64,000 nt of DNA from Melioribacter sp. (GCA_023250955.1 JAHEZQ010000008.1:1-64000); one strand, 5' to 3'; numbered from the stretch's first letter, positions 54,606-64,000 are shown. Numbers and translations are program-made. The notes: generated from the letters alone by a model not told the origin.

Positions 54606-55838
54606 TTAACTTAATTCTGTTGAATTATGGATTGATATTGTGCTGTTGATCAACCCGACTCTTTTTTCGAAAAAATAGTAAAATAAAAGCGAAAGCAATT
54701 CTCCCATTACACCTGAGATAAGAGCTCCATTGATTTTATAAATCGAGATCAAGAAATAATTCAACGGTATACTTACAATTAATACTGAAATACCGGCAAA
54801 TAAAATTAATGATTCTTTCTTAATCTTATAGAGAATGTACACTCTAATCGTATAATAAAAAATAGGAATAATATATAAAAATGAAAGCAGGGCCATCTGC
54901 CAGCTGATATTTATCCCATAGATTCTTTTGAGTACCAAAGCAAGTGCAAAAGTAATCGGGATTGAAATAATAAACCCAAACAAAGTAAACCTAAATGAAA
55001 ATTTTGCTAGTGTCCGGCGATTCATTCTGTATATTTCTTTTAGATACGGCTGAATAATAAACCCCGTAGCTGCCTGTATCAATAGTATATAATTAATTAG
55101 GATCTGGTAAACTGCCAATTCATTATTGTGAAGCAGTAATGCTACGAAATATAAGTCCAATCTGGATTGAAGCATTCCAATTGTACCAAGGAGAAAAAAT
55201 ATAAATCCAGCTAATAATATTTTTAGATCTATTGAAATAGAGAAATGAAATTGTAATTTTTTTCTAAAGTAAATACTGAAAACTATTAATCTTATTAATT
55301 CAATAATGACAAATACAAATAATAATAATTGAACTGTAATACTTTTGTTCGAAAGAATAATTATTGAGATTGAAATTAATGAAAGCATTATTTCCAGTAG
55401 TAAAAAAAATTTCATCTTCTTGAAATAAAGAATTAGAACTTCAAATGATCGGTTGAAGAAAATTATTAACTGCCAAAATATGAGCAGGAACTTGATATCG
55501 CTGGGAATTTGTAATAACAAAATTATTAGAACAACAATTAATAAAAGTGGTAATCTAGCTTTTAGATTCTCGAACCAATTCTCCGCTAGTTTAGAATTGT
55601 CTAAAGAAAATTCTCTCAACAAATATTGTTTATTTCCCCAAATAATAAATTGAGCACCGAGATTAAAAATGATAAGGTATGAAACAAGTTCACCCCAAAC
55701 AGAAAACGAAGAGAATTTTATTACGAGAAACGATATAAGACTGTTCAAAACAAGTGGTACAATATTCCTTCCGGAGTTGATTAAGACCAAACTTAATCTT
55801 TTCTTCCACTTAATATATTTCATGGAATATTTATGCAT
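54606..55838 (-). CDS. Wzx-like polysaccharide flippase (MOP superfamily)
   Basis: 410 residues with about 12 hydrophobic segments (for example LVLINSGRNIVPLVLNSL, LLAGFIFFLLGTIGMLQSRLDLYFVALLL), the size and profile of O-antigen/teichoic-acid-like flippases. The motif TGFIIQPYLKEIYR in the middle is typical. It would move lipid-linked glycans across the inner membrane. A second in-frame ATG at 55823 is also possible as start. Downstream radical SAM gene follows after 21 bp; the divergent GT9 gene begins 56 bp away. Confidence 0.85.
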   Translation of the reverse strand: MHKYSMKYIKWKKRLSLVLINSGRNIVPLVLNSLISFLVIKFSSFSVWGELVSYLIIFNLGAQFIIWGNKQYLLREFSLDNSKLAENWFENLKARLPLLLIVVLIILLLQIPSDIKFLLIFWQLIIFFNRSFEVLILYFKKMKFFLLLEIMLSLISISIIILSNKSITVQLLLFVFVIIELIRLIVFSIYFRKKLQFHFSISIDLKILLAGFIFFLLGTIGMLQSRLDLYFVALLLHNNELAVYQILINYILLIQAATGFIIQPYLKEIYRMNRRTLAKFSFRFTLFGFIISIPITFALALVLKRIYGINISWQMALLSFLYIIPIFYYTIRVYILYKIKKESLILFAGISVLIVSIPLNYFLISIYKINGALISGVMGELLSLLFYYFFEKRVGLINSTISIHNSTELS

Positions 55839-55893
55839 GAACTTTCTATTTTTATGTATTGTTAATTAAGAATCGAAAACAAATTACTTATTA

Positions 55894-57156
55894 ATGAAAC
55901 TCAAATCGAAAATATACATAGATAAATTAATTGGGATACCCATTGTTTTCTTGCTCAATCTGATCTTTCGATTTTTCCTACTATTTAAACAAGAAAAAGA
56001 ACCGGATAATTCAACAATAAAAAGGGTTGTTGTATGTAAGTTCATGGGAATGGGAAGCATTATTCAAAGCACTTCCTTGTTAATGTCTTTGAAAAATAAC
56101 TTTCCTAATGCACAGATAGTTTTCGTAACCGCACCTAAAAATCGTACGTTACTTCAAAACTTTCCTTTTGTTGATAAAATACTAATAGTTAATGACAAAA
56201 CTCTTATTAGTCTTTTCACAAGCTCTATAAAAACCGTGTTTGATCTATGGATCAACAAGGCAGATATATTTATTGATTTAGAAATTTATTCTTACTTCAG
56301 CACATTATTTACAATTTTCTGTTTTCCTAAATACAAAATCGGGTTCTACAGAAAAGAATCTCGAATTCAGCTTGGTGTTTATTCTAAGATGATTTACTTT
56401 AATACAAAAGCGCCGGTGAATAATATTTATCTTCAAGCAGCAATTCTTCTTCAATGCAATTCAATTGTAATAAAGCTTTATAACTACCAACATCTTTTTG
56501 AAATTAATTCTGTTTTCTTAAACAACAAACTTGAGAAATTAAATGATCCTTCAAAAGAATATATTGTAATTAATCCCAATGCTTCTGACCTTAGAATTGA
56601 AAGACGCTGGGATAGCACAAACTTTACTGAACTTATAAAAAGAATAATCGAAAATTATCCCGATAAGTTAATCGTTCTTATTGGCTCCTCGGAAGAAGTT
56701 GAGTATGTTGAAAATATTTTTCAAGCTATTGGAAAAAAATATCATGCTAAAGTAATTAATACAGCTGGAATGTTATCTCTTGCGGAACTTATCAATTTGA
56801 TTCGCCATAGCTCTTTAATGATAACAAATGATACCGGTCCAATGCACATTGCTTTCTCACTTAACAAGAAGACGATCGCACTGTTTGGTCCATGCTCTCC
56901 TTCGGATTATAATAATCAACAAAATGTATTTTTTATTTATAAGAATATTTATTGCAGTCCATGTGTCCATAATTTTTCTATATCTCCATGTAAAGGCGAT
57001 AACCAATGTATGAAGCTGATAAAAACCGATGAGGTTATGGCCGCAGTAAAAAATATTTTCGATAATAAATTATTATCAACTAATGCTAATTCTGAAATTC
57101 AGTATACTTTTACTGAAAAAAATTTTCCATTTGGTATTGTTAAACGGCGGCTTTAA
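55894..57156 (+). CDS. Glycosyltransferase family 9 (heptosyltransferase-like)
   Basis: 420 residues. N-terminal VVCKFMGMGSIIQSTSLLMSL and VFVTAPKNRTLLQNFPFVD; C-terminal INPNASDLRIERRWDSTNFTEL, VLIGSSEEVEYV, ITNDTGPMHIAFSLNKKTIALFGPCSPSDY, all hallmarks of ADP-heptose:LPS heptosyltransferases. A hydrophobic N-terminal stretch (14-30) is longer than usual. Transfers a sugar onto an outer-core or O-antigen acceptor; donor not certain. Only + strand gene in the cluster, its last 17 bases overlap the convergent GT87-like gene. Confidence 0.88.
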   Translation: MKLKSKIYIDKLIGIPIVFLLNLIFRFFLLFKQEKEPDNSTIKRVVVCKFMGMGSIIQSTSLLMSLKNNFPNAQIVFVTAPKNRTLLQNFPFVDKILIVNDKTLISLFTSSIKTVFDLWINKADIFIDLEIYSYFSTLFTIFCFPKYKIGFYRKESRIQLGVYSKMIYFNTKAPVNNIYLQAAILLQCNSIVIKLYNYQHLFEINSVFLNNKLEKLNDPSKEYIVINPNASDLRIERRWDSTNFTELIKRIIENYPDKLIVLIGSSEEVEYVENIFQAIGKKYHAKVINTAGMLSLAELINLIRHSSLMITNDTGPMHIAFSLNKKTIALFGPCSPSDYNNQQNVFFIYKNIYCSPCVHNFSISPCKGDNQCMKLIKTDEVMAAVKNIFDNKLLSTNANSEIQYTFTEKNFPFGIVKRRL

Positions 57157-58417
57157 CTTCATTTTGTTTACCACCTTTCGGCAACAGATACCACACAGTT
57201 GTAAAGAAAAACAGAACCATCAGCCACAATCTATAATAGAAGAAAAACAAACCGGATGAATCAATATTTATTTTATTCATAACAAATGGAATAAATCCTG
57301 TTACGACATAGAGTGTTAAGAAAATTAAACTATAATTTTGTTTCATTTCATTGAACGAATTATCAATTAATAACAGCACCGGCAATGATAAGAGCAAAAG
57401 ATGATAACTTGCTGAAGCAGGTGATAAAACGAAAACTATAATGCAAGAAAGTGAAATTCCTTTAGATATAAAGTCTTTATCATTTCTAATTTTGATCATA
57501 GTACAAGTAGTTATTGTTATGAAAAACAAATAGATGAATATTTTAGCAACCGTGAACAATAATGGACTACTTACTAACGGAGTTGGGTTTTCTATAGAAT
57601 TATAAATAAATAGATTATTCAAAAACGAATTCCAAGATTGAAATTGAACGGCATATTTAGACTGATTGGAAAGCTCTCCATTCAAATGAGAAATGAAGAC
57701 CTTGTTAATAAATTCGAAATAAACATTCATTCCAAAAAAGAATAAAGCAATTAGATTAATCGAAAAGATCGTTAACAATAAAACCACAGCAGTTTTGTTT
57801 TTCTTTTTCATCAGCAAGGTTGGAATAAATATCAATGGAAAATATTTTATAGCTGCACCAATTCCCAAAAATGTTCCGCTCATCATTTCTTTTTCTGATT
57901 TTACATAGTAATAGCCAAGCGTTATTAGTAACAGCAGAATCAAATAGAATTGTCCAAGCAGCAAATTATTTATAAGAGCCGCACCTGAAAGAAGAATAAA
58001 ATTCAAAGAGATGATAAAGCTGAAGTTTGAAATCTTTTTGAATAATAGTGCAGTTATAATTAATACAAATATGTTTATAAGAAGATAAATCCTTTTGGCA
58101 GTCAGAGGATTCAAGAGTGCTTCAGGAATTATCACAAAAACTGTTGGGGGAGGGAAAGGAGAAAACTTACCAATCTCATCTATTCCATATTCGTTAATCC
58201 TCTGCTGGAACCATTTATCATCATATATTTTTGATAAATCTTTCCCTTCAAGCAATAACTTTGATGAAGTATAATAGTTAGGAAAATCAGAATTTAAATT
58301 TGACCAGGCGGGAATAACTCCGTAACGAAGATGAAATAGACAAAGAACAATTAATAGAATAATGGAGAAGTATTTTGGCGGCTTAAAAAATAAATTTATT
58401 AAAAAATATTTAGTCAA
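57140..58417 (-). CDS. GT87/DUF2029-like polyprenol-linked glycosyltransferase
   Basis: 425 residues with about 10-12 hydrophobic segments. The loop after the first helix has DFPNYYTSSKLLLEGKDLSKIYD, the aspartate-containing signature of DUF2029/GT87 mannosyltransferases, and FSPFPPPTVFVI. These membrane enzymes use polyprenyl-phosphate sugars on the extracytoplasmic side. TTG 58417 with AAGG 5 nt upstream starts it; it overlaps the upstream radical SAM gene by 8 bp. Sugar not determinable. Confidence 0.82.
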   Translation of the reverse strand: MTKYFLINLFFKPPKYFSIILLIVLCLFHLRYGVIPAWSNLNSDFPNYYTSSKLLLEGKDLSKIYDDKWFQQRINEYGIDEIGKFSPFPPPTVFVIIPEALLNPLTAKRIYLLINIFVLIITALLFKKISNFSFIISLNFILLSGAALINNLLLGQFYLILLLLITLGYYYVKSEKEMMSGTFLGIGAAIKYFPLIFIPTLLMKKKNKTAVVLLLTIFSINLIALFFFGMNVYFEFINKVFISHLNGELSNQSKYAVQFQSWNSFLNNLFIYNSIENPTPLVSSPLLFTVAKIFIYLFFITITTCTMIKIRNDKDFISKGISLSCIIVFVLSPASASYHLLLLSLPVLLLIDNSFNEMKQNYSLIFLTLYVVTGFIPFVMNKINIDSSGLFFFYYRLWLMVLFFFTTVWYLLPKGGKQNEVKAAV

Positions 58418-59876
58418 CTTGACCTTCGATTTTCCTTAAAATAAAATAATCAAAGATTATTTGCGGTAAGTAATAAAAGTATGATAAGGCAATTTTGAAA
58501 GAGGATGTATTGAGCTTTAATGGATTTCTCAATAATGATTTTATGCTTGCTAGAGCTTTTTTACTTCTATAAATTCTATGAATAAAATGATGAAGCCTTT
58601 TATAATATTCCGGACGGAAAGTATTTCTGAACATCATTGCAAGGTCATCCGAATCGTTCCAGTTCGTTTTTGTTTTAAGATCATTTTTTACCATTTCATA
58701 AAATTTTGTTCCTGGTAATGGATATGAAACAGAAATACCGATATCATCTGGTAAAAGTTCTTTTATCATTTCAATCGTTCTTCTAATATCTTCTTTGGTT
58801 TCGCCTAAGTAGCCTAGTTGAATAAAGAAAGCAACTTTAATCTTTTTCTCTTTAAGCAATTTTGCCGCTTTATATATTTGCTCTACTGTTGTTCCCTTTT
58901 CCATTGCATCAAGAATTTTTTGCGATCCCGATTCTGCCCCAACCCAAACTGTTTCAACTCCCGATTGATAAAGTGAATCAATATTATTTTCGTTGAGCAA
59001 CAGATCCACACGAGATTGAATCTTGTACTTAAATTTTAATTTTCTCTCTTGGACTAAATTATTAAACTCATTTATCCAGCCAGGCTTTAATCCGAATATG
59101 TCATCGCAAAACCAAAAATGATCCGGTTTGAATTCTTTTAATAGGTATTCAATCTCACCAATAACATTCTGAGGCGAACGGGAATTATATCTATTTCCAT
59201 AAATCGGTTTAGCACACCAATTACATCTGAATGGGCATCCTCTCGTAGTTGTTATATTTAATGAAAAATAACCGTGTCTATCAATCCATATCTTTCTATA
59301 TTTTTCTATATCAATTAAATCCCAGGCCGGAAAAGGCAGTTGATCAAGATTTGTTAGAAGTTCCCTTTTGGGAGTGCTGATTGTTTTTTCAGAGGAGCGG
59401 AAAGCAATTCCTTTTATCTCTGTTAATTTTTTGTTTCCTTCTTCCAAAACTCTTATTAGTTCCTTCAATGTTGCTTCACCCTCACCAACTACAATAAAGT
59501 CCGCCCCTTCCTTTAAATATTTTTCATAATGATCCGAGGAATCAGAGCTGGAAACTATTACTTTGCATCCATATTCTTTTCCGATTTTTGATAATTGAAA
59601 AGCAGCTTCGCGCATTTTGTTTAAGCACATCTTCGTTAAATAATTAAAACCATCATCATAAATAATTAAATAATTAGGTTTAATATTTTTTAATAAAGGA
59701 ATAATATCATTAACGGATTCGGCAAGATTTGTATCAAACAATGAAACATCATAACCAGCAACTTTCATATATGAAGCGGCATAGAGTGTTCCGAGAGGTG
59801 GATAAGGTTGTTTTGTCTCCCACTGCTTTGGGTCAAATTTATAAAAGTATGAATGTGTAAATAAGAGTTTCGTCAT
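58410..59876 (-). CDS. B12-binding-domain radical SAM protein (second)
   Basis: 488 residues. N-terminal cobalamin-type fold (GTLYAASYMKVAGYDVSLFD, ADFIVVGEGEATLKELI), radical SAM motif CPFRCNWC (TRGCPFRCNWCAKPI), WVGAESGSQKILDAM and AFFIQLGYLGETKEDI. Homologous in design to the one at 53073-54584. Both belong to the group that includes the hopanoid and BchE-like enzymes. Eight-bp overlap with the GT87-like gene. Likely modifies a lipid or glycan intermediate; substrate unknown. Confidence 0.9.
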   Translation of the reverse strand: MTKLLFTHSYFYKFDPKQWETKQPYPPLGTLYAASYMKVAGYDVSLFDTNLAESVNDIIPLLKNIKPNYLIIYDDGFNYLTKMCLNKMREAAFQLSKIGKEYGCKVIVSSSDSSDHYEKYLKEGADFIVVGEGEATLKELIRVLEEGNKKLTEIKGIAFRSSEKTISTPKRELLTNLDQLPFPAWDLIDIEKYRKIWIDRHGYFSLNITTTRGCPFRCNWCAKPIYGNRYNSRSPQNVIGEIEYLLKEFKPDHFWFCDDIFGLKPGWINEFNNLVQERKLKFKYKIQSRVDLLLNENNIDSLYQSGVETVWVGAESGSQKILDAMEKGTTVEQIYKAAKLLKEKKIKVAFFIQLGYLGETKEDIRRTIEMIKELLPDDIGISVSYPLPGTKFYEMVKNDLKTKTNWNDSDDLAMMFRNTFRPEYYKRLHHFIHRIYRSKKALASIKSLLRNPLKLNTSSFKIALSYFYYLPQIIFDYFILRKIEGQVD

Positions 59877-59897
59877 CTTGCTAATTCAATCTTTCGT

Positions 59898-60767
59898 TTA
59901 GGTGATAACTATTTTGTTCCTTTCGATAGAATATCTTTTCCACTGATTATGGAATTCATTAATAATTTTTACACGGTAATCATTTGTATGAAGTTTTATT
60001 ATATGTTCATCTAATACAACAGAACCCTCTTCAGACAATACTAAGTATTTTTTGTAGCGGAACTTGTACAATAAATTAATCAATATATTGAAAGGTCGGA
60101 ATAACGAATAAAGAAAAGAGCTCTGCAAACGCTTTGTATCAGGAATTATAAAATTCGGATAATGTTTTTTTACCCAATCGTTACTTCTTAAAAAGTATCT
60201 TAAATAATCTGCATTCTTAAATGGCTTCAAAGCTATTATCTGATGAGCAGTAAAAAGATCACGCTGTAATTGAATTTGAATCGCTTTTTCATCAACCAAA
60301 TAATTTATACAAAGGATTTTTCGTGATCTATATATGAGTGATATTATGTGGATGATTAAATATACTACATAGACAGTGAACGGTTTTGTTATTATAAAAA
60401 GATCAATGTCTTCATGATTTTCAAGCCCATAATTTGCGGTTCCTCCGCTGAATGCAATTGCTGAGATAAAAGGAACTCTATTTAACACATTCAATAATTT
60501 TTGAGTTAACCTACTGTCAATTGTTTTACTCTTACGGACATATATCGTTTCAAGCTCTCTGTTTAGGTAAATCGTGTCTTTTGAGATAATTATTTTTTTC
60601 TTATCTAATAAAGATTTTAACGCTTTATCTAATTCCTCTTTTGATACTTTTTGTTCAAGAAGGAAATAATGCAATACTTCTAAATTTATTCCACTGTTAA
60701 ATAACTTATAATATAGAAGCGTTTTCTCTATTGCTTCTTCAATATCATTTTTAGAAATATCGGACAA
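59898..60767 (-). CDS. Nucleotidyltransferase-fold protein
   Basis: 289 residues. An N-terminal winged-helix-like segment (about 1-80, KTLLYYKLFNSGINLEVLHYFL) precedes a polymerase-beta-type nucleotidyltransferase centre at about 100-125: FSGGTANYGLENHEDIDLFI, with the GG...D-x-D pattern expected for metal binding. A hydrophobic stretch VYVVYLIIHIISLIY follows. Such proteins sit frequently in Bacteroidetes glycan/radical SAM clusters; nucleotide and acceptor are unknown. TTG start 60767 lies 1 bp beyond the glycosyltransferase stop region. Confidence 0.75.
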   Translation of the reverse strand: MSDISKNDIEEAIEKTLLYYKLFNSGINLEVLHYFLLEQKVSKEELDKALKSLLDKKKIIISKDTIYLNRELETIYVRKSKTIDSRLTQKLLNVLNRVPFISAIAFSGGTANYGLENHEDIDLFIITKPFTVYVVYLIIHIISLIYRSRKILCINYLVDEKAIQIQLQRDLFTAHQIIALKPFKNADYLRYFLRSNDWVKKHYPNFIIPDTKRLQSSFLYSLFRPFNILINLLYKFRYKKYLVLSEEGSVVLDEHIIKLHTNDYRVKIINEFHNQWKRYSIERNKIVIT

Positions 60768-60768
60768 A

Positions 60769-61857
60769 TCAACTATCCTTAATTCTTCTTTCTATTATTG
60801 TTAATAATTTATTTAACTGGTTTTGCATTAATTCAGATGAGTATTTGATTTTGTTACTGATTAATTGTTTATCAAGTTTTTGCATCAAATTATCAAAACC
60901 ATTTTTAATGTTTTTAGAATCATTTGGATCGAAGAAAATTGAATATGCGTTTGAAATTTCCTCAGTTCCTGAACCGGTACTGCATAAAACCGGTAATCCA
61001 TAATGCATTGCTTCAAGTACTGGAAATCCAAATCCTTCTACAAAACTAGCATGAACAAATGCCGAAGCGCCGATATATAGCTTATGAAGTTCATCTTCTG
61101 GAACATATCCAAGAAATTCTATATCTGGATGATCGGAATAATTCAATAATAAATTTTGAATTTCTTTAGAATGAGTCCAAACTTCTCCGGCAAGTTTCAG
61201 CTTGAAATCTAATCCGTTTTCTTTATTCCATTCAATAAAATTTTTAATTAAAAAAGATAAATTCTTACGCGACTCAATATGTCCAACATATAAAAAGTAA
61301 CGTCTTTTAATTTCGTCTTTATCAATAAATTGATGATTGTTTTCTCGAACAGAATTTGAATACGCTTGTAGAAGATAAATTTCGTTTTCTGCAACTCCAA
61401 GATATTTATTTATGCATTTTTGGGAATATTCACTAATAGTAACAACCAATGGATTTTTTTGCAAAGTTTGCTTTAACTGATTTTTGTAAAACAACACGAA
61501 TGCTTTGGAGTAAAACTGTGGATGGGAGATAAAAGATAAATCATGAATAATAATGGCAGATTGATTATTAAAATTATTTGGCATTAGATAATTTGGGAAT
61601 ATTCCGCAATCCACTTTTTCTCTTTTCATCTCCGATGCAAGAAAATACTTTCTATAAAGATTTCTATAAATGCCACCTCTTTTAATAATTGGTAATGAAT
61701 TTAAAAAATCACTATTGATAAAATAATTTTGGGGACTTGGCGAAAAAGTTTTTATAGTATGATCCGTCCTGCGTAATTCATTTAGGAGACAGCTAATATA
61801 CTTTGATGTACCGGTAGATCTGACTCCTACTGCCGATGTGTCTATACCTATTATCAT
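60769..61857 (-). CDS. Glycosyltransferase family 4
   Basis: 362 residues, GT-B fold. The C-terminal half has YVGHIESRKNLSFLIKNF and the EX7E signature in FVEGFGFPVLEAMHYGLPVL, diagnostic of GT4. The N-terminus MIIGIDTSAVGVRSTGTSKY is typical of GT4 enzymes from polysaccharide loci (mannosyl- or rhamnosyltransferase-like). Soluble, inner-leaflet. First gene of the - strand run that continues to 57140. Donor unknown. Confidence 0.92.
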   Translation of the reverse strand: MIIGIDTSAVGVRSTGTSKYISCLLNELRRTDHTIKTFSPSPQNYFINSDFLNSLPIIKRGGIYRNLYRKYFLASEMKREKVDCGIFPNYLMPNNFNNQSAIIIHDLSFISHPQFYSKAFVLFYKNQLKQTLQKNPLVVTISEYSQKCINKYLGVAENEIYLLQAYSNSVRENNHQFIDKDEIKRRYFLYVGHIESRKNLSFLIKNFIEWNKENGLDFKLKLAGEVWTHSKEIQNLLLNYSDHPDIEFLGYVPEDELHKLYIGASAFVHASFVEGFGFPVLEAMHYGLPVLCSTGSGTEEISNAYSIFFDPNDSKNIKNGFDNLMQKLDKQLISNKIKYSSELMQNQLNKLLTIIERRIKDS

Positions 61858-62101
61858 ACAAATAATTTATTATTAATTAACTAGCATTTTGAATACATAT
61901 CATTTTGTAATGCTATTTCCTGAGGTAATTCTAATACAGTAAACAACTGAATCTCGTTTAATGTTCAATATATCCATTAGTTAGGATTATTTAGAAAAAT
62001 AAAAAAACTATTAATAATATTTGTAACCTTGTAAGTAATTTGTTATTTAATATATAAGGAAATGAAACGGAGATTACCAAATTATTTGGAGTTAATAAAA
62101 A

Positions 62102-63541
62102 GTGATGCGAGATAATATAAGTCGGCTTGAAAAAATTTCTTTACTCCTTGAGCCGACAGCTCAAGAGCGTTTACACGCAATAAAAAAAATAATTGACTAT
62201 TCAGAAGACTTCCTTCAAAATATTAATAGCTTGCCTGCATATAAAGTAACTGATGATAAAGGATTAGGCATTTATGATTCTCCCATTGGAGAAGATGCCG
62301 GCAACATTGACGAACTTCTAAAATCATTAAAAGAAAACGTTGATACTCCGGGTTTGAATCCTGCATCCAAAGGTCATTTAGGTTATATACCTGGCGGAGG
62401 GATCTTTCATTCTTCATTAGGTGATTATCTTGCAGCGACTACAAACCGCTATGCCGGTGTTTTCTTTGCTTCTCCCGGAGCGGTTCGAATGGAAAATATG
62501 TTGCTGGAATGGATGTCGAGTATTATTGGCTATCCAAAAACTTCGGGAGGAAATTTAACATCCGGAGGAAGTATTGCAAATCTCATGGGCATAGTTTCAG
62601 CGCGCGATGCTTTCCAAATCAAATCAAAAGATTTAGATAAAACGGTTATTTATTTATCCGAACAAGGACATCATTCAATTGATAAAGCAATTCGAATTGC
62701 GGGACTAAACGAGTGTATTAAGAGATATATTCCTCTCGACGACAGCTATAGAATGAAATCTCAAGAACTCGAAAACATAATTTGTTCGGATCGAAAAGTT
62801 GGCTTACATCCTTGGTTGATTGTTGCTTCTGCAGGAACTACCGATGTTGGTGCTGTTGATCCATTAACTGAGATCGGATCAATTGCAGAAAAATATAATT
62901 TATGGTTTCATGTTGATGCTGCTTATGGAGGTTTCTTTATTCTTTGTGATTCAGGTAAAGCTGTTTTACAAGGTCTACATAAATCAGATTCAATAGTTAT
63001 GGATCCTCACAAAGGATTATTCGTTCCCTACGGTTCCGGTGCCGTATTGGTTAAAAATAAAATGCAGCTTCTTGAGTCGCACCATTATCAAGCTAATTAT
63101 ATGCAAGATGCCTCAACTTCTACAGATGAATTATCGCCGGCGGATTTATCTCCAGAACTATCGAAACATTTTAGAGGATTAAGATTGTGGCTTCCACTTA
63201 AATTAATTGGTTTAGCTCCATTTCGCGCAGCACTAGAAGAAAAAATCCAGCTTGCCAGATATTTCTATAAAGAACTTCAGGCAATTGATGGAATCGAGCT
63301 TGGACCATATCCTGAACTGTCGGTTGTTACTTTTAGATACATTCCGCAATCCGGTGATGCGAATGAATTCAACAAAAAATTAGTAAATGAAATCCAGCGG
63401 GATGGAAAAGTGTTTTTATCTTCCACAATGCTCAATGGAAAATTTATAATTAGATTAGCTGTGTTAGCCTTTAGAACTCACCTGGATACGATTGATTTGG
63501 CGATTGATATTATCAAAAATAAAATTGGAAGAATTAAATAA
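62102..63541 (+). CDS. PLP-dependent group II amino acid decarboxylase
   Basis: 479 residues, normal for aromatic-L-amino-acid/glutamate-type decarboxylases. Motifs: TSGGSIANLMGIVSARD, HVDAAYGGFFIL (aspartate to the pyridine nitrogen) and DSIVMDPHKGLFVPYGSGAVL with the Schiff-base lysine. Likely substrates are aromatic amino acids, diaminobutyrate or aspartate; not decidable from sequence alone. Start is GTG 62102 or ATG 62105; GGAG lies 10-13 nt upstream. Single gene. Confidence 0.9.
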   Translation: MMRDNISRLEKISLLLEPTAQERLHAIKKIIDYSEDFLQNINSLPAYKVTDDKGLGIYDSPIGEDAGNIDELLKSLKENVDTPGLNPASKGHLGYIPGGGIFHSSLGDYLAATTNRYAGVFFASPGAVRMENMLLEWMSSIIGYPKTSGGNLTSGGSIANLMGIVSARDAFQIKSKDLDKTVIYLSEQGHHSIDKAIRIAGLNECIKRYIPLDDSYRMKSQELENIICSDRKVGLHPWLIVASAGTTDVGAVDPLTEIGSIAEKYNLWFHVDAAYGGFFILCDSGKAVLQGLHKSDSIVMDPHKGLFVPYGSGAVLVKNKMQLLESHHYQANYMQDASTSTDELSPADLSPELSKHFRGLRLWLPLKLIGLAPFRAALEEKIQLARYFYKELQAIDGIELGPYPELSVVTFRYIPQSGDANEFNKKLVNEIQRDGKVFLSSTMLNGKFIIRLAVLAFRTHLDTIDLAIDIIKNKIGRIK

Positions 63542-63589
63542 GTCTTCTTCCGTGTCACGAATATTTCTATTGATTAAATCTATTTCAAC

Positions 63590-64000
63590 TCATCCTCTTG
63601 TTGCACTGATAATGTTTTCAAGCAATCCAGGAAATATCTTTATAATACTATAGCCAATTTTCCTGTAATAATTATTCATGATAATATTTTGAATTGACTT
63701 CGCAATAAAAATTCGTCTCTTAAATAGTTTTTTCCACTCCTGTATGTAATACTGCTCTGTTTGACGATCATCAAGTTCATCTGTTTTTTGTTTCTCAAAT
63801 ATCTTCGAAATTAATTTTGCGCTTTGCATAGCCATACCTATTCCATCTCCAGCAAGAGGAGCAATAACGGCGGAGGAATCTCCGATAAAATATATTCCGT
63901 TTTTTACCAGCTCTCTCTTTCCTAAAAATATATTACCCGTACCGTAGATGGGTAGATCAGTTATAATGCTAATAATATTTTCACCAAATAACTTTTTGAA
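63590..64000 (-). CDS. FAD-dependent geranylgeranyl-reductase-like oxidoreductase (partial, N-terminus off the right edge)
   Basis: The visible 137 residues are the C-terminal part. NGIYFIGDSSAVIAPLAGDG with following IGMAMQSAKL is the second FAD-binding motif (GD...P..G.G...A) of the geranylgeranyl reductase/flavin-dependent halogenase-like family. The frame is open to the window edge, so the N-terminal Rossmann motif is outside. In this phylum such enzymes reduce isoprenoid chains (for example of quinones) or act in polyketide synthesis. Starts at Met near 63835 would be false; the frame runs on upstream. Confidence 0.8.
   Translation of the reverse strand, partial: FKKLFGENIISIITDLPIYGTGNIFLGKRELVKNGIYFIGDSSAVIAPLAGDGIGMAMQSAKLISKIFEKQKTDELDDRQTEQYYIQEWKKLFKRRIFIAKSIQNIIMNNYYRKIGYSIIKIFPGLLENIISATRG

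Overview
The window is about 64 kb of AT-rich bacterial chromosome, most likely from the Ignavibacteria/Ignavibacteriales (Bacteroidetes-Chlorobi group). The evidence is a classic type IX secretion (T9SS) C-terminal sorting domain with the NYPNPFNP signature, PorV/PorQ-like outer-membrane proteins, TonB-dependent receptors (TBDRs) with N-terminal carboxypeptidase-like domains, LytS/LytTR two-component systems and lipoprotein signals. I see no rRNA, tRNA, CRISPR array, insertion sequence or prophage. No contig name or taxonomy was available, so the assignment is inference.

Layout. 1-5577: sugar permease (FucP-like) plus ROK kinase (cut by the left edge), a PAS-GAF histidine kinase and an acyl-ACP-synthetase-like AMP ligase. 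5818-14472: an orphan leader-peptide/terminator pair, an outer-membrane-type protein, a TolB-like propeller protein, a large M1-M28-PDZ peptidase fusion and an M16 peptidase. 14680-22655: module 1, made of a T9SS-sorted jelly-roll protein, a TBDR, a giant secreted protein with a CxxCH motif and a PorV-like protein. 22938-27546: two paralogous LytS-type kinase/LytTR regulator pairs pointing away from each other. 27583-29421: a structured RNA element with a terminator, a secreted HEAT-repeat protein and a degenerate kinase-like protein. 29512-36985: module 2 (TBDR, giant secreted protein, PorV-like protein), followed by a second copy of the RNA element. 37584-37979: a broken glycoside hydrolase fragment.

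38349-50157: a Ser/Thr kinase-ATPase-TPR protein, a GAF histidine kinase, a divergently arranged oligopeptide/nickel-type ABC transporter with a palindrome between its halves, and a TPR protein. 50253-52373: a lipoprotein, a 43-residue membrane protein and a methyltransferase. 52399-61857: a surface-glycan type cluster with a flippase, GT9, GT87-like and GT4 glycosyltransferases, two cobalamin-type radical SAM proteins, a nucleotidyltransferase-fold protein and a small-methyltransferase-family protein. 62102-64000: a PLP decarboxylase and the C-terminal part of a flavin-dependent reductase cut by the right edge.

The main discovery is at 22.6-37.1 kb. Direct repeats of the half-site GCGATAAGCGGTT, spaced 20-21 bp (two helical turns, the geometry LytTR regulators use), lie upstream of both LytS/LytTR operons and of both TBDR/secreted-protein/PorV modules. 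In these four strong cases the repeat points the same way relative to the gene it precedes. Two weaker copies flank the first RNA element. The two RNA elements share an invariant 15-nt core (CTTTCGATGCATATT), a closing GAGGC/GCCTC stem around a hairpin of different sequence, a CTCCT-type pyrimidine stretch and a strong intrinsic terminator. Together this looks like one regulon: paired LytTR systems controlling two TBDR/T9SS-cargo/PorV modules, with a small-RNA family attached. The DNA pattern is seen directly; the regulatory link is inference.
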